Of a stretch of DNA of 18,077 nt, positions 1 to 9,500 are shown one piece after another; within the stretch, counting starts at the first letter, position 1; every line of letters starts with the position of its first letter. Under the pieces are notes generated by a model. It was not told the DNA's origin, did no database searches, and saw only the letters and a program-made list of their open reading frames with translations. The translations under genes were made by a program, and so were the position numbers. The stretch lies in assembly GCA_036939355.1 (NCBI GenBank), contig JALLAP010002174.1:1-18077 (forward strand), given 5' to 3'. Source of the stretch: Thalassiosira profunda. Its lineage: Eukaryota; Bacillariophyta; Thalassiosirophyceae; Thalassiosirales; Thalassiosiraceae.

Positions 1-316
1 AGAGATGTGCACATTCGTGCCTGCAAATCCAGCCTTCTTCGGCATGAACGTCGAGCAGAACCTTGAGCCGACCTTTCGATTTTACGTCGATGCTCTGGGA
101 GACGAGGAGAAGGCCGCTGCCCTCCTCAAACGAAGGCCCGTGCTGTTCTTCTATAGTCTCGAAAGTCGATTGAAACCCCGGTTGGAAGAAGCGCGAGCCC
201 TCGGGCTGGCTATGGATGCCGTGTTGCTGAAGCAGCTGGGAGGGTTGACCGACAAGCAATGGCAGCAGAGCATTGAGCATCATGTGCGGAAGCAGAGCAA
301 ACTCAAAGATAAATGA
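1..316 (+). CDS. mTERF-family protein, C-terminal part (5' end off window)
   Basis: The frame is open at the left edge and ends with TGA at 314-316, so only about 105 C-terminal residues are seen. Two consecutive helical repeats of mTERF type are visible. The first carries NPAFFGMNVEQNLEPTFRFY, and the second carries RRPVLFFYSLESRLKPRLEE followed by a short ARALG linker. The pattern of a proline, two or three hydrophobics, S/N-x-E-x-x-L-x-P and a long amphipathic helix is characteristic of mTERF motifs. Family members are mostly organelle nucleic-acid-binding proteins acting in mitochondrial or plastid transcription, translation or intron splicing. The target cannot be read from this fragment. 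The tail ends in a basic stretch (VRKQSKLKDK). Its stop codon overlaps the ATG of the next reading frame by 4 nt, which is unusual for neighbouring nuclear genes. Confidence 0.7.
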   Translation, partial: EMCTFVPANPAFFGMNVEQNLEPTFRFYVDALGDEEKAAALLKRRPVLFFYSLESRLKPRLEEARALGLAMDAVLLKQLGGLTDKQWQQSIEHHVRKQSKLKDK

Positions 317-619
317 AGATCGATACCTTTACCGAGAAGGGGTACGAATTCGACACTGGATTGCATTACATCGGTGGCAGGATAGGCGACAAGAGCTCTT
401 CGACGCGGAAACAACTCGATTACATCAGCGACGACCGAGTGGAGTGGCAGCCGTTGGATGATGCATATGATGTGGCCATTTCCGGCAACGACGAGTATCG
501 CATCTGCGCCTCGTGGACAAGGCTGGAGAAGGAGCTGAAGACATCCTTTCCAGACGACGCCGTGGCCATCGATCAGTACTTTGATACCTGTGACTTCGCG
601 ATGAAGCACTCCTCTGCAA
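313..619 (+). pseudogene. RetSat/carotenoid-isomerase-like oxidoreductase, N-proximal fragment
   Basis: The frame from 313 contains TFTEKGYEFDTGLHYIGG, which closely resembles the conserved segment just after the FAD-binding motif in all-trans-retinol 13,14-reductase (RetSat) and related carotenoid isomerase/desaturase-like flavoproteins. The following residues (WQPLDDAYDV, then FPDDAVAIDQYF) also fit that family. The dinucleotide-binding GxGxxG motif that should lie upstream is absent, because mTERF sequence directly precedes the fragment. The match stops near 619, where a strong splice-donor-like GTATGT (620-625) occurs. Downstream codons to the stop at 681 look non-coding. Full-length relatives have about 600 residues and only about 100 are present. 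It may be a gene remnant, or an exon whose partners lie far away; a possible continuation is at 6024-6346. Confidence 0.55.
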
Positions 620-872
620 GTATGTCTGGTGCGTGGGCAAGACAGAGAATTGTCGTTTCTTTCACAGTAGTAGATACATAAGTATTGTACGTACAACACA
701 TATTGTAGCCCCGCCCCAAATAAAACCAAAACCCGCCCAAAGCCCAAAGCCCAAAGCCAAACCCGCTGCCCGCCGCCGCCGCCCCTCCCCTCCCCTACCG
801 ACCCCCCTCGACGTTTCACACACTGGGGCCGCGCAAACCCTCATCAGACATCGTTTGGGCAATTTGGCTGCA

Positions 873-3369
873 ATGGCTGCACTCCTTCTCCGCAGGGGCG
901 ATCGCGTCATGGTCACTGACGCCAGTGACCCGGACGCGCGCCCGCGCCCGGCAGCAATCGACGTCTGCCGTCGAAATGGCATGTACAACGTCATCTACGA
1001 GGATGGCGCTGAAGAGACCGAGAGCGACGTCGATCCCGGCCGTGTCCGCCCTATGAATGCCGACGACGCCGAAGAGCATGCCGGGGCGAAGAGGGAGGAG
1101 CGGGAGAGTAGGAAGAAGGGGGGGAAGCGTCCAAATTACAACGACGCGTCCGCCGACAAATTCGACGGCGAGGAGGAGGACGACTTCGTCCCCCAAAACG
1201 AAGCCCCGAGCGACGAGGAAGAAGAATTCGTCGCGCCGCCTCCCAAGCCCAAGCGCAAGCGCAAGAAGAGGGAGGAGCCCTCCAAGTCCGAGACGCGCGG
1301 GGCGGAGGAAGATGTGAGTGGGGCCGGCCGCCGGAAGTTGCCGCGCAAGGCGAAGAACAACAATGCCACGTCCAAGGGGACGCGGGAGGCCACGTCCAAA
1401 GAGGGGGAGGCGCCCGCGTCCAAGGGGAGGGGGAAAGCCAAGGCGGGGGAGAAGCAGAAGTCCAAGTCCGCGGGGAAGTCCAAACTCCGCAAGGGCGAGA
1501 CGACGACGGAGTATTTGAAGGACAATCTGAGCGAGATATTCGAGACCCCCAGCGGAAAGCGAGGACCGGTCATCAAGCAGGGCGTTCCTGCAATCGAAGC
1601 CTACGCATCGGTCGACCCGAATTCAGAGGTGCCCAAATCGGCAACCTTCCAAGACAACTTCCCCACGGTCGACGTGGAGGTTGACGACCCCGCCGGTCTC
1701 TATGTCTTCGAGGCGGGTGGTGGCAAGAAGTGTCTGCGGGACGTCAGCCCATCAGTATCTGATTTCATTGGAAACAAACCAGAGCTGTCGAATGCATCCT
1801 TTTCGGATGCGATTGTGAAACTGCTGAAGCTTCGGGGCATCAAGAAGAAACCGAACGGCCGCTACGGGAACGGGAAACTGAAGGAGCTGAAGGAAATAGA
1901 GGGAATCGAGCCCCAGTCGCTAGCTGCATTTTTGACGCGGTATTCGGTTTGGAAGAAGACGGGGGTTTTCAAGCGCCAGAGCAAGACGGTCGCGGATCCT
2001 CTGACATTCGGGCATGATGGCCCTAAGGGCTCCGACAAACCGGGGTTGGTCCCCCTCCTCGGTTCTTGGGCAGAGAAAGAGATGGAAGGCGTCGACGCTA
2101 AGGAGATGGCTAAGCTCCTGAAAGGTGAGTTCTCTTTGTGTCGGCTCAATGCATGAATCAGCTGCCGTTCTCATCTTTATTTTTTGTCAGATTGGCGCCT
2201 CGCCCGTCATCAGACGGCCCGTCCGTCTCGAAAGAAATTCAATGGCAACGCCTTTTTGACCATGCCCAATCACACCAGCATCCCTCCAGTCGGTCTGGGT
2301 ACGGGATACCCGCCTGAGTACCATGTGTTCATGGCCATCGCCATTCACCTGTTTTCGCGGGGCTTGTTGGGGGGTGGCATTGTGGATGGTGCCCACTGTT
2401 CTCACTTTTGTGCCGTTTTCCTGAACATTCCGGTTCACGCGACGACGGTTTCTCTTGGCGCCGGTAAGGTCGCTGCTCCCTACAAGGACTCGAGGAGCTT
2501 GACAGAGGAGCAGCTCAACCACAACCTCGGCGTATTGGCGACGTTTGGATTGAGGGCGGCGATGAGAGGGCAACTCTGTGCCGCGCCGAAGAAGAGGGCA
2601 CAGACGAAGAAAGCGAAGGAGGGGAGAAAGGCGGCGGGGGCCACTAAAACGGCTAACAGCAATGCGGAGAAAGACGCCAACAAAAAGACTGTCGCGGCCG
2701 CCCTCCCAAAGCTTCTCGGTTCTCTGGGCATCGATGAGGAAATGCCTCCTTGCACCGCGTATCGCAGTGGACAAGACCAAAAGAATCTTTTGATTGTACT
2801 TGCTAAAAGCTTCAGTGAGGGCAAGCTGCACAAAAGTTTGGTCGGGTAAGCGCATGCTCCGTCGTTCGATTTCCTCTGCTCGCATCTAACCGTTGTCTTG
2901 AATGCAGTGCCAAATTCAACCAATTTGCTGCCACGCTGCTCAAATTGAACGCTACACAGGTGAACAATGCTCTCTGCGGAATAATGAGCAGCCGCGGCAA
3001 TCTCTCTTCGAAGCCCTACAAACATCGCCAAGACATGAACAACAAAGATCGTACTCGCATCCATACGCTCTATTTGGACGTGAAAGCGTACCGCGAGCTC
3101 AAAGCGGAAGAGGACGTGAGTGACTGGTTGTTGCGTCCTTCAACTTGCAGTTGCTCATCTGAAATGTTTGTTTCATAGGCGCCGAAGAGGAAGGCGAAGA
3201 AGAAGACGGCGCCCAAGAAGAAGGCGGTGAGTGTGGTGTGCCTCTCTTTGATACTTTGTCTTCATTGGGCACCTAACATATCTACTCCTGGCAGGCCACC
3301 AAGAAGAAGGCGGCGCCCAAAAAGAAAAAGGCGGCGACCAAGAAGGGGCGAGGGAGGAAGAATGCGTGA
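873..3369 (+). CDS. Tudor-like protein with lysine-rich tail, five exons, function unknown
   Basis: Exons are 873-2124, 2191-2845, 2908-3115, 3179-3226 and 3295-3369. All introns are GT-AG (66, 62, 63 and 68 nt) and rejoin in frame to give 745 residues. The ATG at 873 follows CAATGG and precedes the first folded-looking segment. Residues about 8-62 (GDRVMV, then NGMYNVIYEDGAEETESDV, then RVRP) resemble the Tudor/SH3-like 'DGTYDVxYDDG' module common in algal proteins. A long acidic and basic low-complexity region follows (EEEDDF, KPKRKRKKREE, then repeated TSKG/ASKG), then a globular region of about 450 residues that I do not recognise. The last two exons encode APKRKAKKKTAPKKKA and ATKKKAAPKKKK, which look like a histone H1 or HMG tail. 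A nuclear, nucleic-acid or chromatin-binding role is inferred from composition only. The gene lies between the two RetSat-like fragments. Confidence 0.75.
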
Positions 3370-4157
3370 GGAGGAAGATGTGGGGGAGCACGGGGGTCAA
3401 ATCTGCAGCGGGATCAAGGCAGTTGAGGCGGGGCTGCAGCGAGCGGGGCAGAAACAACAACAACTTTCAAAATCGGGGACATAGCATCATAGGGATAAAC
3501 AAAACCACTATCATTGCAGAGCTGGAGCAATGCTGAAACGTCCACATAAGATGCAACAGTTTTAGCTTGGTTGGAGGTATCTTCGTCGCTTTTATTTGTA
3601 ACAAAATCCTTGCTACATACGCAGGATTTACCCTCTAGGTATCTACTAAATTAGCTGGTTCCTCTTGCACGGGCCTCTTCTTCTCCCTTCTCCCCGCCAT
3701 CACCTCGCGCAGTAATGCCTCCTGCTGCTATTGTTTTGCCATCGATCGCTCCGCCGCCCTCCTCGTCGCCATCACCGCTGAGGATATCTCCACTGCTCGC
3801 CTTCCCCGCCATGCATCGCCCCGCGGCGCGGCGGCCGAGAGCGATGAGGCGTGGTGAGGGTGATGGCGGGGGTGATGGGTGTGATGGGGGTGGAGCAACG
3901 AAAGTTGTGGCAGGTCGATGGACGATGGAACGACGACGAGGTGGAGGCGCTTGCTCGCCCGCGGGCGAGGAGGAAAATCGACTCGCGTTCGAATTTTGGA
4001 AGGGACTCAATTTTCCAAAGCTGTCGCGAGTCAGGCGAGACCGCCCGCGCCGCCATCGCCGTCTCCGCGGCGCCATCAATCATCACCTCGTCGCTGTCGC
4101 CCGACGTCGCATCGACGTCGTCTCGCTGTTGCCGCCGTCCGACGCCGCCGCGCAAAA
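3370..4157. other. Intergenic region, no recognised gene
   Basis: This stretch holds the 3' flank of the Tudor-like gene and the 5' flank of the next + strand gene. About 3480-3660 is AT-richer and free of long open frames. From about 3660 it becomes GC-rich with CGC/GCC runs, and overlapping frames are open on both strands. The predicted peptides are proline-, arginine- and glycine-rich without domains, so I read them as compositional. No tRNA, inverted repeat or promoter element is convincing here. Confidence 0.5.
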
Positions 4158-6020
4158 ATGCCGTCGCGAAAAAAGAGGAAGGCGATCAAGGAGGGCGACC
4201 AGGAGGCGAGGGAAAACGCCCACGCCAACGCCCAAAATCAGATTGTCGAGGAGGGTCTCGATAAGGCCAAGCGGAGGAGCGAGGGCGAGGTGGTGTACGT
4301 GCTCTCTAAGAAATGCAAGGCCCTCTTTGCGGAGCACCAGCCGAATTGGGGGAAGGCAGACTCGCCTGTTTTGCGACTCGGATCGATCGTCCGCATTCTG
4401 GTCAACCTCTCTGCCGGGACGTACGAAGACGAGTACGTCCGGGTGGGCCTCCTCGAAGAAGTGCTGGAGACACTCGATCCACTTTTGCCCCCGGGGACAA
4501 CGGTGCGGTTCCGACGCCTCCACGATGGCGCTGTTGAGTGCGAAGTCATTGATAAAAATGACGCAGAGCCTCTTCTCGAACCTCTGGCGGGCGGGTCCAA
4601 AGGAATGATGGTGGTTGCGCCATTTGACTTCCCCAAGCCGAACATCTCGGCCCACCCAGCTCCCAGATACTACTTTCGACAGACGGCTGCAGCGATGCTC
4701 AGCCTCGTGGTCGCAAGAGGGGGAAGTTCGTACACGCCCCCTCTTGCTCCCGACGGAGTGTCCCTCAATCCGGACGCAGTGATAGTCGACCGCGACCAGG
4801 CCAGCGGCAGTTGTGGAGTGTATGCTATCGTGGTGGACGAGGGTGGAAAATGGCGCATTGTCAAAATTGGATTTACGATGGACTTTCCGGAGAGACTGCG
4901 CCGCTACCCCAAAGGGACCGTCATGCTGGTGGTCGTCGATATCGAGCAACTTCCATTCGACGTGGACGTGGCGCTCGGCCTCCTCCTGGACGACGGCATC
5001 CGGGCCATGAGCAATGACCCACTGGTGCTGGTGAGCATCAAGCGCTTCTGGAAGGACATGTTCCTCGAGCACGGGGGCGATCGAACTGGCGGACGCAAAG
5101 TCGTGACCGGCAAGCTCCTCGAGGCGGCCTTGCAATGCAAAAACAAACTCGGCTGCGTTTTGGAGTGCGCGCAGCGGGACGACGACATCCTGTACGGGCT
5201 GAAGGGCAAAGTCATCGAGGCGTTGCACAAGGTGGGCCACATGGTGCCAATCCTCTCGGCGCTGGTCGAGTCAATCTCGGCAATGAGCTGGCCCCCTGCT
5301 CAGGTCAGAGATGCATTGCGCAGAATCGTCGAGGACTACCTCTACCTTACACATGTGGCGCAGGAGTACATCGGCGCCGACCGGAGATTCGACCCTTACC
5401 CAAAGCCAGCCAAAGAAAACGCGAGGTCAGAGAAAGATCGGTTCTCGAAAGATTACACGCGAAAGCAGGACCGAGAGGCCCTTGCAAATGTGGAGAGCCA
5501 TCTCTTGGCAACAAGCCAAAGCGGCGCGGCGGGATGCGTGAACCAGCTCGACACGAACGGCCACATGTGCAGGCGGACGAGAACAAACATCGTGGAGCTG
5601 GTGGAGCAGTATGACTTGACGGAGACGGCCAATCTCTTTGGAGGACAAATCCGCCTTTTCCGCAATCAAAACGCCCTGCTGAACCTTCACGAACCACTTT
5701 GCGGATCTGGGGACATCCAGGAACACGTCTCGCGCAATGACAATGCAGTAGGGTGCCTCGTGGTGGAGACGCTGCGGCGCATCATTCTGACCGCAAAAGG
5801 CAAGACAACATTCGGCCCGATGCTGGCCATCGAGGCGGCAAGCGCTCAGAGGTCAGTGCAGGATGGGATGGGTCTCGACCCGAAACATAGTGGAATCGTC
5901 GCGAAGGAGTACCTCACTCCAAAGGAAGTGAACGCGTTTGATCGATGCTGGAGAACAGTCAATCACAAACCGCATTATCCAATCGCAACGAAGAATCGTG
6001 CGAGATATAACACCAGCTAA
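4158..6020 (+). CDS. Uncharacterised 620-aa protein with GIY-YIG/T5orf172-like segment
   Basis: This is a single uninterrupted frame ending at TAA 6018-6020. The ATG at 4158 sits in CAAAAATGCC. The frame is open further upstream, but that part encodes only arginine/proline-rich low complexity, so 4158 is preferred. The N-terminus is basic (MPSRKKRKAIKE, possible nuclear localisation signal). Residues about 220-250 read GVYAIV, a gap, VKIGFTMDFPERLRRYPKG. This resembles the GIY-YIG superfamily core, especially T5orf172/MUG113-type domains (GVY, then KIG-x-T, then R-L-R-R). The GVY to KIG spacing is slightly longer than in classical GIY-YIG nucleases, and I cannot place the metal-binding acid with certainty. 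The remaining roughly 370 C-terminal residues are mixed alpha-helical and unrecognised. The lack of introns contrasts with the neighbouring five-exon gene. Its stop lies directly against the second RetSat-like fragment. Confidence 0.7.
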   Translation: MPSRKKRKAIKEGDQEARENAHANAQNQIVEEGLDKAKRRSEGEVVYVLSKKCKALFAEHQPNWGKADSPVLRLGSIVRILVNLSAGTYEDEYVRVGLLEEVLETLDPLLPPGTTVRFRRLHDGAVECEVIDKNDAEPLLEPLAGGSKGMMVVAPFDFPKPNISAHPAPRYYFRQTAAAMLSLVVARGGSSYTPPLAPDGVSLNPDAVIVDRDQASGSCGVYAIVVDEGGKWRIVKIGFTMDFPERLRRYPKGTVMLVVVDIEQLPFDVDVALGLLLDDGIRAMSNDPLVLVSIKRFWKDMFLEHGGDRTGGRKVVTGKLLEAALQCKNKLGCVLECAQRDDDILYGLKGKVIEALHKVGHMVPILSALVESISAMSWPPAQVRDALRRIVEDYLYLTHVAQEYIGADRRFDPYPKPAKENARSEKDRFSKDYTRKQDREALANVESHLLATSQSGAAGCVNQLDTNGHMCRRTRTNIVELVEQYDLTETANLFGGQIRLFRNQNALLNLHEPLCGSGDIQEHVSRNDNAVGCLVVETLRRIILTAKGKTTFGPMLAIEAASAQRSVQDGMGLDPKHSGIVAKEYLTPKEVNAFDRCWRTVNHKPHYPIATKNRARYNTS

Positions 6021-6023
6021 TAG

Positions 6024-6346
6024 AGGTATTGTCCGGCTCCTTCAACCCGTTCTACCTGATGCTAAAGGTGCTTCCGGAACGTTTGTTCAAGCTCGGTATG
6101 TGGCTGTTCGAGAGCAATTATAAAGTGGGTCTGATCAAGACGTATCCCTCAGTTTTACCAAATCAACTGCTCGCCCCGGCCCCGTCCTCTTCTCCTCCCC
6201 CAATGCTCGGGGGAGCGAGGAAGGAGCTGGAAGGAGTCGAGGCTCTGACGCAGACTGGGAGACAGGTGTTTACACTACTCGGATCAGGTGTGTATGCATT
6301 GCAGAGGACGATTTGGGGACGATATGCTTGCATCAGGACTGGCTGA
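6024..6346 (+). pseudogene. Possible continuation of the split RetSat-like gene
   Basis: The frame from about 6024 reads VLSGSFNPFYLMLKVLPERL and then FKLGMWLF. This could match the RetSat segment that normally follows the 'AIDKY' helix, where vertebrate RetSat has an L-K-x-L-P-x-x-L hydrophobic stretch. If TAG at 6021-6023 is taken as an acceptor, splicing from the donor at 620 joins the two pieces in phase (A plus AG). The later residues (proline/serine-rich, ending at the stop 6344-6346) no longer resemble the family. The roughly 350 residues expected after this point are not in the window, so the copy is truncated. The assignment rests on a short stretch and is tentative. Confidence 0.35.
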
Positions 6347-6363
6347 CAGGCAAACCAAAAAAA

Positions 6364-6412
6364 GTTGCTCGCCGGAATGTATGGCCAGGTTGCTTGCCGG
6401 AATGTGTGCCAG
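6364..6412. repeat. Two-copy tandem repeat, about 24-25 bp
   Basis: GTTGCTCGCCGGAATGTATG (6364 onward) is followed directly by GTTGCTTGCCGGAATGTGTG (6389 onward). The copies differ by two substitutions and one deletion. The repeat lies between the convergent RetSat-like remnant and the myosin gene; no function is evident. Confidence 0.75.
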
Positions 6413-6533
6413 TGTTACACGTGACAAAGACGGATGTGGCAACACATAGTATCTATATCTAGAGCTTAAAGTTCAATACCCTGGTCAGCTGCTCCTCCAC
6501 TTCGCGAGAACGCCCCCGCTGCTCAGCACCAGT

Positions 6534-9500
6534 CTAGCTGTTCATCTTTTCGCCTGAAGGGGTTGTCGAAGGAAAAGGGAAAAGTCAGTTGTGATCATTT
6601 CAGAGGAACACCGGACGGCAGCGCAACGTACTCACACTCCACTTGCACCAGCCGCTGGTTCAGGCGATCGTTGTTGTCTCGCAAATCCTCGTTCTCCATT
6701 AGCAGGGTTTCCAGCTTCTTGCTCAACTGCATGATCAACTTCGAATCGTTGGCCTGCGTCTTGTCCTTCTCCGCGCACTCGGCCATGGACTGGTGAAGCT
6801 TCCCTCGCAATGTCAGCATTTCGTCTTCCTTTTCCTTCAGGTCCGAGCTTCCCTGCAGCATGGTGAGGAGCAGACGGTCGTAACCCTCCCTCTCCCTATT
6901 GATGAGGTCGTGGACCTCGGCGAGGGGCACCGTGATATCGCCACGGCCCATGAACGGATTCGGCCCGGCGCCCGGACTGCGCCTCGCCTGCTGCCCGGCA
7001 GGAGTTTGTATCTGAGAAATGCTCAATCCTTCGTACACTTGCAGGTCGGCAAGAATGCCGCGAAGTCCAGACAGCAGGTCATTGCGCGTCGACCGAGACT
7101 TCAGCCGCAGGATGTAGGATCTCGACGAGGCCATGGGCGTCGGCGTGGCCTGTATTGTCAGGAAAAGGCTGCTCTGCATGTTCTCCGACTTCACCTTCGA
7201 CGACTTTCCCTTCTTGCTCGACGATGAGGGGAGCTCGGCGTGATCGAATCCGACGCATCCCGCCTTCACCTCGAGGATGTCGTTCAGCGGCAGCGGCTCG
7301 TGAGCGGCTCTGTCCCTCCGTCGTCCCAGAGCCTTGCTGAGATACCCGCCCGTTGAATTGAACGTCAACACCGTCTGCACAAGCAAGTCTCCGCGGCGAT
7401 GCAGCTTGAGCGTCATCGAGCTCGATTTCACAGCGAATTCTTCCCCGACGGGGCCGTCCACACCAACCTCGCTGCTCTTGTTGAGCTGCCACACCGTGAC
7501 ATCCACGCCTTCCTCCAGCAGCGGGTAGAACTTCTTGACCTTGGTCTCAAACACGCGAACCTCGTCCCTGAAGAGAAGTAGAACGAAGTCAGACAAAGAC
7601 AAAATGATACCTAGCCAATCAATGTGCACCCAATACTCACCGAAGACCCTCTTCCCTCTCCCTCCGACTTGCAATGTCGTGTTGCCACCCAGAAGTAACA
7701 ACCTCCGGCGCGTCCCCTTCCTTTTCCTCCCCAACGTAGCCTCTTCTGATCATGGGGAAGTAATCGCTGACCGAACTCTTGAGATCGTCCAAAACCGGGC
7801 GGATGTTGTCTTCTTTTGCACTGTCGAGACAAGAGCCACCACGAAAGCTGAGATGCGTTGCCGTATGAATATGAATGAACTGTGTGTATGAATGAACGAT
7901 GCTGTCTTTTTGCCCAACTCCAAGTTGCCAAGAGACATCATCCAGAAGTGCTGGCCGCCTAGGCCAGCAAAGAGCCACCAAATCCGGCGGATGCATCAAC
8001 GAGTGATGTCCTGCTACTCAGATTCGGTAAGCCGTCCAGCGCAATCAACGCCATTCTGGCGTGATTCACGCATTGGTGCCAGCGGAGCACCACGGCAATC
8101 GCAACGAACAGGGCAAGAATTGCAAACGCCAGCAACAGCACGACTCTAAAGGGTGCATTGGTCAAGGCAGGCAAATTGCAACGAGGTGAGAACAATCACG
8201 TGCCCATCATTCCATTTCCAGTGCGTGGGGACAGCCAGCTTGCTGTCGATGCCCGATGGCGAAGCCTGGCTGTCCCTCACCGCAGGGCTGAAAATGGAAT
8301 GACTGAACACACTCGGCCCAACCCCCTCGTTGACGACAAGGCAAATTGCACGTACCGCATAGAGTCCAGCTCGCTCGGGGTGGGAATGTCGCTGCGGTCC
8401 ATCTCGCTGCCCGACATTTCGCTGACGTTGTCCGAAATCTCGGTCGACGCGGTGAAGTCCACCACGCCCTTGTCCACCATGGCCGCCCGCAGGTTCTTGA
8501 CCTCGATCCGCGCCGCGCGGCTCATCCGCCGCTCTTCCTCCAACTGTTCCTCCAGCCGGGCGACTTCGGCGCGATGCATGGCCAATGCCTCGGGCGTGAC
8601 GGTTGCCCCAACCACCACGGCCTCGACGACTTTCTCCGTCGGAACTGCAGTCCCCGAGGATCCCCGCGAGTGCTTTCTCTGGTGCGGAACTGGGCTCGCC
8701 GAGCCAGCCGGCGCTCGAGCAGCCAGCTCTTTTTGGTACTCGAGGCTCTCCGAAAGTCTCTTGTTGTTAGTCTTTTGCACATTGACATCGTCCTCCAGCC
8801 TTTTGACATTCTCCTTCTCGGCTTCCAACTCGGCCTCGAGCTCAGCAATGCGCGCCTCCAGACGATCGATCTCCGTCTGCTTCTCCGCGATGGCCTTCTC
8901 GCTCTCGGCCTTCCCGGCCTTATCGGCCGCCTGCGCCTGCAACATTGCCCTGAGGCTGGCCATCTCCTGCTTGAGCTTGACGTTGTGCTGCTTGAGCTTG
9001 CCCACGTCCTTCTGCTCTTTCTTGAGCTGGTCAAACGCCTTCTTCGCCCCAGCCCGTCGGACGCAGCACTGGATAGCGATGACGGCCGATCTGAGCTTCG
9101 TGAACGCAACGTTGTGGACGCGCATGCGCTGGAAGGATTGGATCTTGGTGCAAGCGTTGACCTTGCGAACGGCGCGCCCGCGGTGTTGAGCCTGGAGGCG
9201 GATCGTTCCGCGCCGAGATCTGTCGTACTTGCGCCGGTTGATCTGCATGCGGAAGTGGTTGGTGAGGAGCAACCCGGCCTGCTCCCCACGGAGTCGCCAC
9301 CACCTGCGAAATGGAAAGTGAGGGGAGATGTGTAAGAAGAATACGGAGCAAAACGATCCAGTGAATCAAAGCAATCGAAGACGCACCGAGCACGGCCCAT
9401 GCAGCCACGGTACCACCTCTCGATCGTAAGGGCGGCATCTCCCATGATGAGGTATCGCCTCTCCTGCTGCAGGCACCGGATCCAGCTCTGAATCAACTTC

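Noticed and set aside
280..819. Minus-strand open frame opposite the RetSat-like fragment
   Set aside because: Composition is erratic with no domain. The plus strand carries recognisable family motifs over the same bases.
3715..4608. + strand open frame overlapping the start of the GIY-YIG-like gene
   Set aside because: The peptide is proline/arginine low complexity and then runs out of frame over the better-supported gene starting at 4158.
620..6023. Terminal inverted repeats of a transposon bounding the 5.4 kb block
   Set aside because: Only a 6-mer (CTGGTG) is shared in inverted orientation near the ends, which is well within chance.
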